A DNA stretch of 64,000 bases from Bermanella sp036960565 (GCA_036960565.1 JBALXQ010000022.1:1-64000), one strand, 5' to 3'; shown: positions 54,432 to 63,835, counted from the stretch's first letter. The notes: generated by a model not told the origin, from the sequence alone. Numbers and translations are program-made.

Positions 54432-55704
54432 AGTGTGGATTAAAGGGCTTTTATTCTTAAGCGCCTTTTTAAATTTGTGCGTCTATGCCCAAGAAAATAC
54501 GGCTGATGAAACCGACTGGTTATTGGAGGACGATGAATTTGTCATTGTTACTGAGGTCGAACAGAGTAAGCCTTTAGTCCCTGAGTTTAGCGAGGCAACC
54601 AATTCCTCCCCATGGTGGCATACAGTGAAAACCACGCTGCAGCACGACATCACTAAAGCTCAAGGAAATGAAGGGGTAGAGCGCAGTAAAATTCAATTAG
54701 ATTACGAAGATACTCTGCATTCCGATTTATATTTTAAAATGCAAACGAACTATCGCTACTTTTCTCGCTCGGACACGCAAGCAATTGATAAGGGTGAAAG
54801 TTATGGGCGCTCTAAGGTTCAGCAATTTTGGCTACAGTACAGTCAAGATCAATGTGCCTATACACTAGGTCGTCAAACGCTTGCATGGGGGGAGGTAGAC
54901 GGTACATTTGCGGTAGATGTGTTGACCCCTTTTGATTTTACCGAGCAGTTGTTTACTGATTACAATGACCTTCGTGTAGCCCAAGATATGTTATTAGTTG
55001 ACTGTTACCTTACGCAAAAACAAGTCCAGTTTTTTTATATACCTACGCCTAAAACGAATGTCATTTCTCACTCAGCTAGCAATATTAGTGTTAACAGCAG
55101 TGGCTGGGAGGAGCTTGGAATGCGCCTGAAGCTGACTTACCCTGGGTTCGACCTGAGCATTATGTTGGCTCAGCTCTATTGGAATATGCCAGGTTATATA
55201 CCGAGTATGAATAATGATGATTTTCAATTTGAATCCCAGAAATTTGATTTTGCGGGATTAAGTGCCTCCCTTGCTAAGGGGCGTTTATTATACAAATGGG
55301 ATTTAGCTTATAAGTCTAATCAGGTGGATGTTATCTCATCTGAAAAAAGCAGCACCGCGGAGTTGGCCCTGGGCATTGAGTACACCACGTTAAATAATCA
55401 AAAATTAAATTCTGGTTTTTGGCAGGTTGAATCATTAGGTACTGATGGCAATGATCGTTCGGGAGTGTTTACGTTAGGTTGGAGTCAGCAATATTTTCAT
55501 GATGAGTTGGCCATGAGTCTGTTAGGAAATATTTATCAGCAACCTGAATACCAAAATATTACTCTTCTAGGCGTGTATAAAACAACCGATATTTATACAT
55601 TTTCCTGTGCAGTAAGTATGGCTAACATTAACGAAGAGGATAAGGCTTTAATGGATGGGTTAGCGGATAGAGCGGTGTCTTTTTCCTTTAAGGCCGAGAT
55701 TTAA
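54415..55704 (+). CDS. Outer-membrane beta-barrel protein (DUF1302-like)
   Basis: 429 residues from GTG 54415, inside the end of the preceding gene. A signal peptide ends near VYAQ. An acidic linker then leads into alternating beta-strands of a porin-like barrel. TLGRQTLAWGEVDGTFAVDVLTPFDF resembles the G-R-Q-x-x-x-W-G-E segment of DUF1302 outer-membrane proteins that work with MMPL/LolA-like partners in lipid or hydrophobe handling. The final residue pattern (AVSFSFKAEI) is a weak barrel signal. Third gene of the operon; followed by a strong terminator. Confidence 0.8.
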   Translation: MNWFNKVWIKGLLFLSAFLNLCVYAQENTADETDWLLEDDEFVIVTEVEQSKPLVPEFSEATNSSPWWHTVKTTLQHDITKAQGNEGVERSKIQLDYEDTLHSDLYFKMQTNYRYFSRSDTQAIDKGESYGRSKVQQFWLQYSQDQCAYTLGRQTLAWGEVDGTFAVDVLTPFDFTEQLFTDYNDLRVAQDMLLVDCYLTQKQVQFFYIPTPKTNVISHSASNISVNSSGWEELGMRLKLTYPGFDLSIMLAQLYWNMPGYIPSMNNDDFQFESQKFDFAGLSASLAKGRLLYKWDLAYKSNQVDVISSEKSSTAELALGIEYTTLNNQKLNSGFWQVESLGTDGNDRSGVFTLGWSQQYFHDELAMSLLGNIYQQPEYQNITLLGVYKTTDIYTFSCAVSMANINEEDKALMDGLADRAVSFSFKAEI

Positions 55705-55711
55705 ATAAATG

Positions 55712-55736
55712 AAAACCGAAGGTGACTTCGGTTTTT
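55712..55736. terminator. Terminator of the exporter operon
   Basis: Ten-base perfect stem AAAACCGAAG/CTTCGGTTTT with a GTGA loop and T-rich tail. It also serves the convergent Mpo1-like gene. Confidence 0.9.
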
Positions 55737-55769
55737 ATTTATTATATGTCAGTTTTTTTGGGGGAGAAA

Positions 55770-56243
55770 TTAGTATCTCAAACCCAACTTTTGATAGATA
55801 AATGACATCAACCAGGCTGGCCCTATCATTAAATACTGAATGTCTTTAAAGAAGGATGGTTTCTTTCCTTCTACTTCATGACCATAAAATTGAAAGGCCC
55901 ATAAAATCACAAACGCCACTGCAGAGAAGATAACTAAATATCCAGGCAGGGCAGCATCAAAGGCAACTACCGTGAAATAACACAGCAGAATAAACCCTGT
56001 CATGCCGATGGCCAGAGGCAACGAAAGACGCAGGTAAAATAACACAGTTAAAACAATCGAAAGGCTTGCCCAATTTAAATGAGGCGATAACTCAGAAAAG
56101 GCGGCAGGGGTAGGAATAGCCCAAACAAAGGCCACCACCGTCCAAAAAATAGTGGGTACACACACCCAGTGAATGAGTTTGTTCGTTTTGTTTTGATGGC
56201 TTTCACCGTATTCGTCCAGCCACATTTGAATGCTTTTTGACAT
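55770..56243 (-). CDS. Mpo1-like (DUF962) membrane protein
   Basis: 157 residues, four predicted helices. The family signature is clear: MWLDEYGESHQNKTNKLIHWVCVP at the start, with His16 and His25 as likely iron ligands, and the C-terminal FYGHEVEGKKPSFF with a further His. Yeast Mpo1 is an Fe(II)-dependent dioxygenase that degrades 2-hydroxy fatty acids; bacterial members are presumed similar but mostly untested. Single gene, convergent with the exporter operon. Confidence 0.88.
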   Translation of the reverse strand: MSKSIQMWLDEYGESHQNKTNKLIHWVCVPTIFWTVVAFVWAIPTPAAFSELSPHLNWASLSIVLTVLFYLRLSLPLAIGMTGFILLCYFTVVAFDAALPGYLVIFSAVAFVILWAFQFYGHEVEGKKPSFFKDIQYLMIGPAWLMSFIYQKLGLRY

Positions 56244-56404
56244 GTACGCCTCTATTGACCATTAATATTGTTAGGTTTGAGTCTAAGATACCCACCTTGA
56301 ATATTTATAGCATTGTTTATTCTAGCCCCACGGATTGACCTTGCGTGCCAAATAGGTCCTAATCACGTAAAATAATAACCGTCATTCGATAAAGCGTAAT
56401 ATCT

Positions 56405-57412
56405 ATGGATTCAGCTTATAAGCGTGTCTCAATTCACTGGGTAAAAGGTATATTAGCTGCCGCTGTGTCGCTTGGGGTGAGCAGTGACGAAATTTTATCT
56501 GATTTAGACTTTACGCTCGATCTGGAAAACAACAAACCTGCTTATTTATCTTTGGATCAGACTCAAGAAATATGGGCCCGAGCAGAATCGTTAAGCGCAC
56601 ATGACTTCTTTGGATTACGCATGGGGCAAAGAGGGCGCCCATCCTATTTTCACGCTGCCGCTTACGTGACCATGACCAGCCAAAATTTGTTGAGTGCTTT
56701 TGAAAATTTCACAAAATACATGCCACTAGTGAGTGAAGGGGCCAATTTAAAACTGTCTTATGAGGCGGATAAAATTTGGCTACGTTTTACCCCCAAACCA
56801 GACAGTACTCCGTTTAGCCGCCACCAGCATGAATCGGTAATGGCGTTGTTATTGGCTTTTAGTAGCTGGATGGTGGGGGATGAAAATATTGCTCCTTCTG
56901 ATGTTTGTTTTTCCCATGAAGCAGGCCCTGATTTATTGGAATACCAAAAAGCCTTTGGTTTAATTCCTAAATTTAATCAGGAGTTTACCGGTATTCAGTT
57001 TTCCAAGGAGTTACTTGATCGCCCTTTAGTAGAGGGAGATGTTGGATTGAATCAGGTTCATAGGGAGCACGCAGACCAATTGTTGGAGGCTCACTTAAAT
57101 ACGAGTTGGAAAGTAAAGGTGATTCAGCTTATTGTTGAGAGCGCTGATTTTAACCTCAATAGAGAGCAGGTCGCTCGACATCTAAATATTAGCACTCGGA
57201 CCTTGCAGCGCCGCTTACATGAAGAAGGCAGCAGTTTTTTAGAGCTAATGGATGCTCAGCGCAAACAAAAAGCTCAGCACCTTATTTGCAATACTAAAAA
57301 GAGCCTAAAAGAAGTAGCCCTTATATTAGGATTTTCAGAATCCTCTACTTTTTATCGTGCTTGCCATCGCTGGTTTAACTCCCCACCTAACGCCATGCGT
57401 GAAAAATCATAG
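56405..57412 (+). CDS. AraC-family regulator with arabinose-binding-like N-terminal domain
   Basis: 335 residues. The N-terminal 200 residues are the PF12625-type sensor (OruR/ArgR-like group), and the C-terminal 80 carry two helix-turn-helix units: NREQVARHLNISTRTLQRRLHEEGSSF and LKEVALILGFSESSTFYRACHRWFN. These are the hallmark AraC segments. Located 13 bases from the convergent LysR gene and close to the acyl-CoA dehydrogenase cluster, so control of that catabolic operon is plausible; the target was not identified. Confidence 0.92.
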   Translation: MDSAYKRVSIHWVKGILAAAVSLGVSSDEILSDLDFTLDLENNKPAYLSLDQTQEIWARAESLSAHDFFGLRMGQRGRPSYFHAAAYVTMTSQNLLSAFENFTKYMPLVSEGANLKLSYEADKIWLRFTPKPDSTPFSRHQHESVMALLLAFSSWMVGDENIAPSDVCFSHEAGPDLLEYQKAFGLIPKFNQEFTGIQFSKELLDRPLVEGDVGLNQVHREHADQLLEAHLNTSWKVKVIQLIVESADFNLNREQVARHLNISTRTLQRRLHEEGSSFLELMDAQRKQKAQHLICNTKKSLKEVALILGFSESSTFYRACHRWFNSPPNAMREKS

Positions 57413-57425
57413 GGGGACTAATTAA

Positions 57426-58334
57426 TTAAGACTCTTTCCATACTTCATTTAATTGCGCTAAAAAGTTTCTAAACCAGACACTACTCGGGTCGCTATCGCG
57501 GGTTTGATGCCAGTATATATGTGCATCGATGTCACGACTGGCAAAGGGCAGAGGGTGGACGTTAATATTGTCGAAATGTTGTACCAGAACATTGGCATAG
57601 CGTTTTGGCATCGTTAATATAAGGTCGGTTTTTGCCACTACTTGGCAGGCTGCATAATAGTGTTGGCAGCGCAGGTGAATGTCGCGCTGAAAACCTAGGG
57701 CGCTCAATGCGTAATCGACCACACTTGGACCTGTGGCTCGGGTACTCACTAGAATGTGTTTGGCCTCTAGGTACTGCTCTTCACTCATGCTCTTAGTTAA
57801 ATTCAATTGCTTCTTATTCGTTAGAATCACTAATTCATCATCAATCAGCTTGTGATGTTTAATGCTGTCTTGATTAGGCAGTAATACATCAATGGCAAAA
57901 TCCAAATCTCCACTGGCCAGTTTTTGCGCCATATCGCGACGATCTATGCGCACACTGGCCACTTGAACTTTGGGCGCCTCTTGCGCCAGAGCCTGAATTA
58001 AAGGGGGCAGCATGGTGGCTTCCATCACATCGCGCATGGCAAGGCGAAACGTCTTATCACTTTTGGCTGCGTCAAAGGTATGAGCCTGCTGTAGTGCTTT
58101 ATTTAATTGCTTTAAAGCACTTTGAATTTCTGGCAATAAATTTTGTGCCAGCGGCGTAGGCCGCATCTTGTGTCCATGGCGAACAAACAGCGGATCATCC
58201 AAGCGTCCACGCAACCGGGCCAAGGCATGACTGATGGCGGGTTGAGTAAGGTTTAAGCGTTTGCCGGCTTGGGTTAGGCTGCCCTCGGTATAGATGGCTT
58301 CAAATACCGTAAATAAATTTAGATCAATCTTCAT
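57426..58334 (-). CDS. LysR-family regulator
   Basis: 302 residues. The N-terminal winged helix-turn-helix is standard: LFTVFEAIYTEGSLTQAGKRLNLTQPAISHALARLRG in outline, with DDPLFVRHG following. The C-terminal periplasmic-binding-like domain, with a LASGDLDFAIDV segment, resembles the NodD/NahR group, which senses aromatic or lipophilic co-inducers. Divergent from the acyl-CoA dehydrogenase gene across a 149-base gap, the classical layout for a LysR target. Confidence 0.93.
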   Translation of the reverse strand: MKIDLNLFTVFEAIYTEGSLTQAGKRLNLTQPAISHALARLRGRLDDPLFVRHGHKMRPTPLAQNLLPEIQSALKQLNKALQQAHTFDAAKSDKTFRLAMRDVMEATMLPPLIQALAQEAPKVQVASVRIDRRDMAQKLASGDLDFAIDVLLPNQDSIKHHKLIDDELVILTNKKQLNLTKSMSEEQYLEAKHILVSTRATGPSVVDYALSALGFQRDIHLRCQHYYAACQVVAKTDLILTMPKRYANVLVQHFDNINVHPLPFASRDIDAHIYWHQTRDSDPSSVWFRNFLAQLNEVWKES

Positions 58335-58483
58335 TGGGACACCCTGAGAATGGCACTTCAGGTTATATAGTACTATTAAAATAACTAATGACTAGTGATT
58401 CTTAATATTCATTGGATTAATAGTGTGGAGGGTTTTACATTGTAGGCTGTTTAAAGGCCATCATATCACTAAAAGGCAACGTC

Positions 58484-59713
58484 ATGGATTTTAACCCCTC
58501 TCCAAAGGGCGCTGAGCTGCTCCAAAAAGTTACCGATTTTATCGAGCAGAAGATTCTACCTATTGAAGAAGGTTATTTTAAAGAGCTGAGGGCACTGGAT
58601 AATCGTTGGACCGTATTGCCCATAATTAAGGAGCTTAAAACGCAGGCAAAATCTCAAGGACTGTGGAATTTATTCCTGCCTAAGAGTGAATACGGTGCCG
58701 GCGTCAGTAATAGTGATTACGCCCTAATGGCCGAACAAATGGGCCGCAGTTTCATTGCCCCAGAAATTTTTAACTGTAACGCACCTGACACCGGCAACAT
58801 GGAAGTATTGGTGCATTACGGCAGTGAAGAACAAAGACAAACCTGGCTTATGCCCTTATTGGCAGGGGAAATTCGCAGTGCATTTTGTATGACTGAACCC
58901 AATGTTGCCTCAAGCGATGCGACTAACATGGCGGCCACAGCCGAAGTAGAAGGGGATGAAGTAGTTCTTAATGGTCGCAAATGGTGGAGTACCGGTGTTG
59001 GTCATCCGGATTGTAAGGTGCTTATCTTTATGGGGTTGAGTAACCCTAATGCCCCCAAGCATGCGCAACACTCTATGGTATTGGTACCAATGGATGCCGT
59101 TGGTGTGAAGGTCGAGCGCATGCTCAGTGTATTTGGTGAGCTAGATGAGCCTTATGGTCATGGAGAGGTAAGTTTCACCAACGTGCGCCTTCCTAAGAGT
59201 GCCATTATAAAAGGGGAAGGGCGTGGCTTTGAAATTGCTCAGGGGCGTTTAGGGCCTGGGCGAGTGCATCATTGCATGCGTGCCATCGGTGCAGCTGAAC
59301 GGACCTTAACTATGATGATTGAAAGAGGCGTTAGTCGTGAAGCTTTTGGTAAGCCGATTATTAATTTAGGCGGTAACCGTGACATTGTGGCCAATGCTCG
59401 TATAGCCATTGAACAGGCCAGACTCCTGACACTTAAGTGTGCTTGGCTATTGGATACCCGTGGCGTAATGGGAGCTCTGAGTGAGGTCTCGCAAATTAAA
59501 GTGGTGGTACCTAATATGTTGCAGACCATCGCTGATCAGGCCATACAAATTCATGGCGGGGCAGGCGTGAGTGACGATGTTATGTTAACGGCTTTGTTTG
59601 CTTATGCTCGTTGCCTAAGATTGGCCGATGGGCCTGATGAAGTTCATCGCGCTATGGTTGCCAGAATTGAATTAACTAAATATCGCAAACAAATAAAAAA
59701 AGCCGCCCAGTAA
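58484..59713 (+). CDS. Acyl-CoA dehydrogenase, ACAD10/11-like
   Basis: 409 residues. FCMTEPNVASSDATNMAA (FAD/substrate binding), GRKWWSTGVGHPDCK, GPGRVHHCMRAIGAAER and IHGGAGVSDD place it in the acyl-CoA dehydrogenase family, in the ACAD10/11-like branch. That branch is found with APH-like kinases: in mammals one polypeptide carries kinase and dehydrogenase, in Pseudomonas the levulinate (lva) genes keep them apart. A separate kinase-like gene follows two genes later here. The likely reaction handles 4-hydroxyacyl-CoA after phosphorylation. Head of a probable operon controlled by the divergent LysR. Confidence 0.92.
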   Translation: MDFNPSPKGAELLQKVTDFIEQKILPIEEGYFKELRALDNRWTVLPIIKELKTQAKSQGLWNLFLPKSEYGAGVSNSDYALMAEQMGRSFIAPEIFNCNAPDTGNMEVLVHYGSEEQRQTWLMPLLAGEIRSAFCMTEPNVASSDATNMAATAEVEGDEVVLNGRKWWSTGVGHPDCKVLIFMGLSNPNAPKHAQHSMVLVPMDAVGVKVERMLSVFGELDEPYGHGEVSFTNVRLPKSAIIKGEGRGFEIAQGRLGPGRVHHCMRAIGAAERTLTMMIERGVSREAFGKPIINLGGNRDIVANARIAIEQARLLTLKCAWLLDTRGVMGALSEVSQIKVVVPNMLQTIADQAIQIHGGAGVSDDVMLTALFAYARCLRLADGPDEVHRAMVARIELTKYRKQIKKAAQ

Positions 59714-59739
59714 GTTACGGGTAAATAAGGAGAAACGAT

Positions 59740-60555
59740 ATGAAACGCGTATTAATTACCGGTGCCGCCAGTGGCTTGGGCTTAGCATTAGCCAAATATT
59801 ATGCTCAACAAGGTTGGGCGGTTTGCATCGCCGATATTCAAGATGAAGCGGGTGAAAAGATTGCCCACGAATTAACCCAGAAGCATGGCTCTGACTGCTT
59901 TTTTCAACACCTAAATGTTACCGATGATAACCAGTGGCTAGCACTGCAAAATGAAATTGCTACACGCTGGAGAGGTGTGGATGCGGTTATTAACAATGCA
60001 GGAGTGGCTTCAAGTGGTGATATTGATGCGCTTGAATTAAAAGATTTCCAATGGACGGTAGACATTAACTTAATGGGGGTTGCGAAGGGTTGCCATTATT
60101 TCACACCACTATTAAAGCAAAGCCGCGGAAACTTGATAAACGTGGCCTCCATGGCGGGCTTACTGCATGCTCCTAGTATGTCTGCCTATAACGCATCCAA
60201 AGCTGCGGTGGTGGCGTTGTCGGAAACCTTGTATACCGAACTAAACCCTCACGGTGTAAAGGTTTCGGTGTTGTGTCCTGCGTTCTTTAAAACCAATTTG
60301 ACCGATACCATGCGCAGTACTGATCCAAGTGGTACTGCTATCGCCAACAAATTAATGAATAAATCTAGTATTACTGCCGATGATATTGCAGAAAAAGTGT
60401 TTAAAGATTCATTGGCTGGCAAGTTAATGATATTGACCCATAAGAATGAAAAGGTCATTTGGCTGATAAAACGATACTTGCCAAGTTTGTATTTTAAAAT
60501 GATGGGAAGTGTTACGAAAAAATTCAGCGCTAAAATGTCGGAGAAGCAGGCATGA
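59740..60555 (+). CDS. Short-chain dehydrogenase/reductase
   Basis: 271 residues. TGAASGLGLALAKYYAQQGW, NNAGVASSG, INVASMAGLL and YNASKAAVVALSETLYTEL make a complete classical SDR. The loop VCIADIQDEAG with an Asp favours NAD. A hydrophobic C-terminal tail (VIWLIKRYLPSLYFKMM) could attach it to the membrane. GGAGAAACG lies before ATG 59740. Its stop overlaps the kinase-like gene by ATGA. Possibly oxidises or reduces a hydroxy/oxo-acyl intermediate of the same pathway. Confidence 0.9.
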   Translation: MKRVLITGAASGLGLALAKYYAQQGWAVCIADIQDEAGEKIAHELTQKHGSDCFFQHLNVTDDNQWLALQNEIATRWRGVDAVINNAGVASSGDIDALELKDFQWTVDINLMGVAKGCHYFTPLLKQSRGNLINVASMAGLLHAPSMSAYNASKAAVVALSETLYTELNPHGVKVSVLCPAFFKTNLTDTMRSTDPSGTAIANKLMNKSSITADDIAEKVFKDSLAGKLMILTHKNEKVIWLIKRYLPSLYFKMMGSVTKKFSAKMSEKQA

Positions 60556-61643
60556 GCTTGGTCGATCAAGCAGGTACTGTTCGCCAGGGTGAAGAGTTAG
60601 ACCCAACTGTGATTCGTGATTATTTTAAACAGGTATTGCCGGATGTCTCTGGTGATATGGTCATTAAGCAGTTCCCTGGTGGCGCCAGTAATTTAACTTA
60701 CCAGGTGAGTATTGATAACCAAGATTTTATTTTGCGTCGTCCGCCCTTTGGTAATATCGCCAAAAGTGCGCACGATATGCTACGTGAAGCTAAAATTATT
60801 GATGCGCTTAAACCTGTATACCCTTATGTGCCAAAGATAATTTCCATGTGTGATGATCACAGTATATTGGGCTGTGATTTTTACGTGATGGAAAAATTAA
60901 ATGGCATTATACCTCGCCAGAATATGCCAAAAGAGCTAACCCTAGATAAAACCCAAACTCGCTCATTGTGCCTTAGTGTTTTAGATAAGCTTATTGAATT
61001 GCATAACGTCGATATTCAAGCCACTGGGCTTGATAGTTTAGGAAAGGGCTCGGGCTACGTTGAACGACAAATTATTGGTTGGAGTGATCGTTATGTAAAG
61101 GCTAAAACTGACGATGCCACCGATTTCAATCAGGTTATGAACTGGCTAAAAAATAACATGCCCAAGAATTGTGGCCAAAGTTTAATTCACAATGATTTTC
61201 GTTTTGATAACGTGGTTTTAAATGAGGACGATCCATTAGACGTTATTGGTGTATTAGACTGGGAAATGGCGACGGTGGGAGACCCCTTAATGGATTTGGG
61301 TAATAGTTTAGCCTACTGGGTTGAAGCAAGTGATGAGCCGCAATTTCAAATGATGCGACGTCAACCGACTCATCTTGCAGGCATGTTAACTCGTCAGGAA
61401 GTCATCGATTATTATTTAGAAAAAAGCGGTCGCAAGGTGGCATCGTTTGCATTTTATGAAATATACGGTTTATTTCGCTTAGCCGTTATTATACAGCAAA
61501 TTTATTACCGTTTTTACCATGGTCAAACCCAAGATAAACGCTTTGCAGGTTTTGTTCATGCCGCTAAGTATCTGGAAACTCGTTGTTTACGTTTAATAGA
61601 AAAAGAATCTTCAGATGGCGAAGTTAATACTGGACCGTCTTAA
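60552..61643 (+). CDS. APH-family phosphotransferase, ACAD10/11 kinase-like (LvaA-like)
   Basis: 363 residues of the aminoglycoside-phosphotransferase fold. GGASNLTYQVSIDNQDFILRRPP (nucleotide-binding lobe), SLIHNDFRFDNVVLN (catalytic Asp) and IGVLDWEMATVGDPLMDLG (metal-binding Asp) are intact. Its association with an acyl-CoA dehydrogenase matches the LvaA kinase of levulinate catabolism and the kinase domain of ACAD10/11, which phosphorylate 4-hydroxyacyl-CoA. The activity here is inferred from sequence and gene context. ATGA overlap with the preceding SDR shows coupling. Confidence 0.88.
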   Translation: MSLVDQAGTVRQGEELDPTVIRDYFKQVLPDVSGDMVIKQFPGGASNLTYQVSIDNQDFILRRPPFGNIAKSAHDMLREAKIIDALKPVYPYVPKIISMCDDHSILGCDFYVMEKLNGIIPRQNMPKELTLDKTQTRSLCLSVLDKLIELHNVDIQATGLDSLGKGSGYVERQIIGWSDRYVKAKTDDATDFNQVMNWLKNNMPKNCGQSLIHNDFRFDNVVLNEDDPLDVIGVLDWEMATVGDPLMDLGNSLAYWVEASDEPQFQMMRRQPTHLAGMLTRQEVIDYYLEKSGRKVASFAFYEIYGLFRLAVIIQQIYYRFYHGQTQDKRFAGFVHAAKYLETRCLRLIEKESSDGEVNTGPS

Positions 61644-61786
61644 TTAGGCATGCACTGGTCTTGAAAATTATAATTAGTTATCGGAATTGAGAAAGAGTCA
61701 TTAGCGAAAAAATGGTTTATCCATGCACAAACTCAAGTAACTTATCGATAGTGTGAGTTGCTTAATGATTTCACTTGGAGAGTAAA

Positions 61787-62554
61787 ATGAGTAAAGATTT
61801 ATTTAATTTAGATGGCAAGATAGCGTTGGTAACTGGAGCCAGTCGTGGTATTGGGGAGGGCATTGCTAAGTTACTGGCTCAGCATGGTGCTCATGTTATC
61901 GTGTCTAGTCGTAAACTAGATGGTTGCCAAAAAGTGGTGGATGAAATCAAATCCGCTGGATACAGCGCTGAAGCCATGGCTTGTCATATTGGTGATATGG
62001 AGCAAATTGGTGCTTTGTTTGAACAAATAAAGAGCGAGCATGGCAAGTTAGATATACTGATTAATAACGCGGCTGCTAATCCATTTTTTGGCCACATATT
62101 AGACACCGATTTAAGCGCTTTTAAAAAGACCGTAGATGTGAATATACAAGGTTACTTCTTCATGTGTGTTGAAGGTGGCAAGATGATGAAAGCCAATGGT
62201 GGTGGCAGTATTGTGAATGTGGCATCGGTAAATGGGATAATACCAGGGTCTATGCAGGGTATTTACAGCATTACCAAGGCATCTGTGATATCCATGACCA
62301 AGGCGTTTGCTAAAGAGTGTGCTCAGATGGGAATTAGAGTGAATGCTTTGTTACCAGGGGCCACGGATACTAAATTTGCATCAGCATTAGTGAAGAACCC
62401 TGCTATTTTGAAAAAAGCACTTGAGCATATTCCTATGAATCGAGTGGCCGAACCCGATGAAATGGCGGGTACAGTATTATATTTAGCCAGTAACGCTTCC
62501 AGCTATACAACAGGCGCCTGTATTAATGTTGATGGTGGTTACTTGTTGGGTTAA
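61787..62554 (+). CDS. Short-chain dehydrogenase/reductase
   Basis: 255 residues from ATG 61787, with GGAG seven bases upstream; a TTG at 61775 is rejected. TGASRGIGEGIAKLLAQHG, NNAAANPFFG, VNVASVNGI and YSITKASVISMTKAFA form a complete SDR, and the C-terminal TTGACINVDGGYLLG is standard. Similar proteins often act on 3-oxoacyl or steroid substrates. A 143-base gap separates it from the kinase gene, so it may have its own promoter. Exact substrate unknown. Confidence 0.9.
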   Translation: MSKDLFNLDGKIALVTGASRGIGEGIAKLLAQHGAHVIVSSRKLDGCQKVVDEIKSAGYSAEAMACHIGDMEQIGALFEQIKSEHGKLDILINNAAANPFFGHILDTDLSAFKKTVDVNIQGYFFMCVEGGKMMKANGGGSIVNVASVNGIIPGSMQGIYSITKASVISMTKAFAKECAQMGIRVNALLPGATDTKFASALVKNPAILKKALEHIPMNRVAEPDEMAGTVLYLASNASSYTTGACINVDGGYLLG

Positions 62555-62574
62555 ATTTTGTGTTTCCTATTCAA

Positions 62575-62602
62575 TGAAAAGTAATGGCCACATTACTTTT
62601 CA
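62575..62602. terminator. Hairpin between the SDR and propeller genes
   Basis: 12-base perfect stem TGAAAAGTAATG/CATTACTTTTCA with a GCCA loop, following the SDR stop. T-runs after it are short. Confidence 0.65.
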
Positions 62603-62653
62603 TGAGTGTTCATTTCTAACTATCTTATTCCTAATAATAAAAACGAGATAATC

Positions 62654-63748
62654 ATGATTAAGAAATCCCTGTTAAGTTCATTGGCCGTTTTAGTTTTATA
62701 TCTTTTATTTTGGCCTGTTCAAGTGGACCCAGTGTCCTGGCAGCCGCCGCAAGATTTAGGTTATAGCAATAAATTTCCACCTAATCAGCAACTCAGCCAA
62801 CTGCACAGAATTGAATTGGAAGGTGATATTGGTCCTGAAGATTACGCAATGGATGTTAACGGCAACCTTTATTTTTCACTTTTGGGCGGAGATATTAAAT
62901 ATCTAGATCCTAATGGTGATGTTCATGAGTGGGTTAATACTGGAGGGCGTCCCTTAGGTATAGAGTTTGATAAAAAAGGAAACCTAATAGTGGCCGACGC
63001 TTTTATCGGTTTACTGAAAATTGGTACTAACAAAAAAATTGAAACTCTTCTGGATGAAGTGGATGGCGTTAAAATAAATTATGCTGATGATGTAGATATT
63101 AGTGATGACGGGAAAATTTACATTTCGGATGCATCAGTTAAATTTCCAGCAAAAGATCATGGTACGTTTGCAGCAAGTTTACTGGATATAACTGAACACG
63201 GTGGACATGGCCGGTTGTTGGAGTATGACCCGAATACTGAAAAAGCGGTTACGCTGGCCAAAGGTTTTAATTTTGCAAATGGTGTTGCTATTAGTCACGA
63301 CCAACAATCGGTGTTGCTAAATGAAACAGGTAACTACCGCATATTGAGGGTTGCGTTAAATGGTCCTAAACGTGGTGAAACCCAAGTGGTGATTAATAAT
63401 TTACCTGGTTTCCCCGATAACATTAATCGCGGTGCTAATGGCTTATATTGGTTTGGACTGGTGAGTCCACGCAGCAAGCCATTGGATATGATGTCTGGTT
63501 CTGGTTTTGCTCGTAAAGTGGTTCAGCGTCTACCTGCATTCTTTCATCCTAAGGCTCAACGTTTTGGGCATGTGGTGGCGATAAATGATGAAGGAGAGGT
63601 GGTTTATAATCTGCAAGACCCCCTCGGCATGTATGGCCAGACAACCGGTGCATTAGAAGTCGGTGGAAGTCTTTATATTAGTAGCTTACACGAGACTGCA
63701 TTGGCGAGAACATTAAACCCAAATATTCAGCGCCAAGTGAAGCAATAA
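62654..63748 (+). CDS. SMP-30/gluconolactonase or strictosidine-synthase-like beta-propeller
   Basis: About 364 residues from ATG 62654; an earlier in-frame ATG at 62606 lacks a ribosome site and overlaps the hairpin region. One N-terminal hydrophobic helix (LLSSLAVLVLYLLFWP) anchors the protein, followed by a six-bladed propeller: GPEDYAMDVNGNLYFS, GGRPLGIEFDKKGNLIVADAFIGLL, YADDVDISDDGKIYISD, NFANGVAISHDQQSVL and GFPDNINRGANGLYWFG, the pattern of strictosidine synthase/APMAP-type SMP-30 relatives. Likely a periplasmic or membrane-bound lactonase/esterase. It may act with the adjacent acyl-chain genes, but this is inference. Confidence 0.85.
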   Translation: MIKKSLLSSLAVLVLYLLFWPVQVDPVSWQPPQDLGYSNKFPPNQQLSQLHRIELEGDIGPEDYAMDVNGNLYFSLLGGDIKYLDPNGDVHEWVNTGGRPLGIEFDKKGNLIVADAFIGLLKIGTNKKIETLLDEVDGVKINYADDVDISDDGKIYISDASVKFPAKDHGTFAASLLDITEHGGHGRLLEYDPNTEKAVTLAKGFNFANGVAISHDQQSVLLNETGNYRILRVALNGPKRGETQVVINNLPGFPDNINRGANGLYWFGLVSPRSKPLDMMSGSGFARKVVQRLPAFFHPKAQRFGHVVAINDEGEVVYNLQDPLGMYGQTTGALEVGGSLYISSLHETALARTLNPNIQRQVKQ

Positions 63749-63823
63749 AAATTTGTATATTGCTTGTATAGTAAAAGCTTAGACGGCGTTGGGCATTAAT
63801 TAGTTACCTATCGCTGTCGCCTT

Positions 63824-63835
63824 GTAAGCGCTTAC
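63824..63835. promoter_or_regulatory. Perfect palindrome GTAAGCGCTTAC, possible operator
   Basis: A 12-base palindrome with a central CG, as in LacI-type operators, in the 238-base non-coding stretch after the propeller gene. The target gene would lie at or beyond the window end. Confidence 0.3.
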
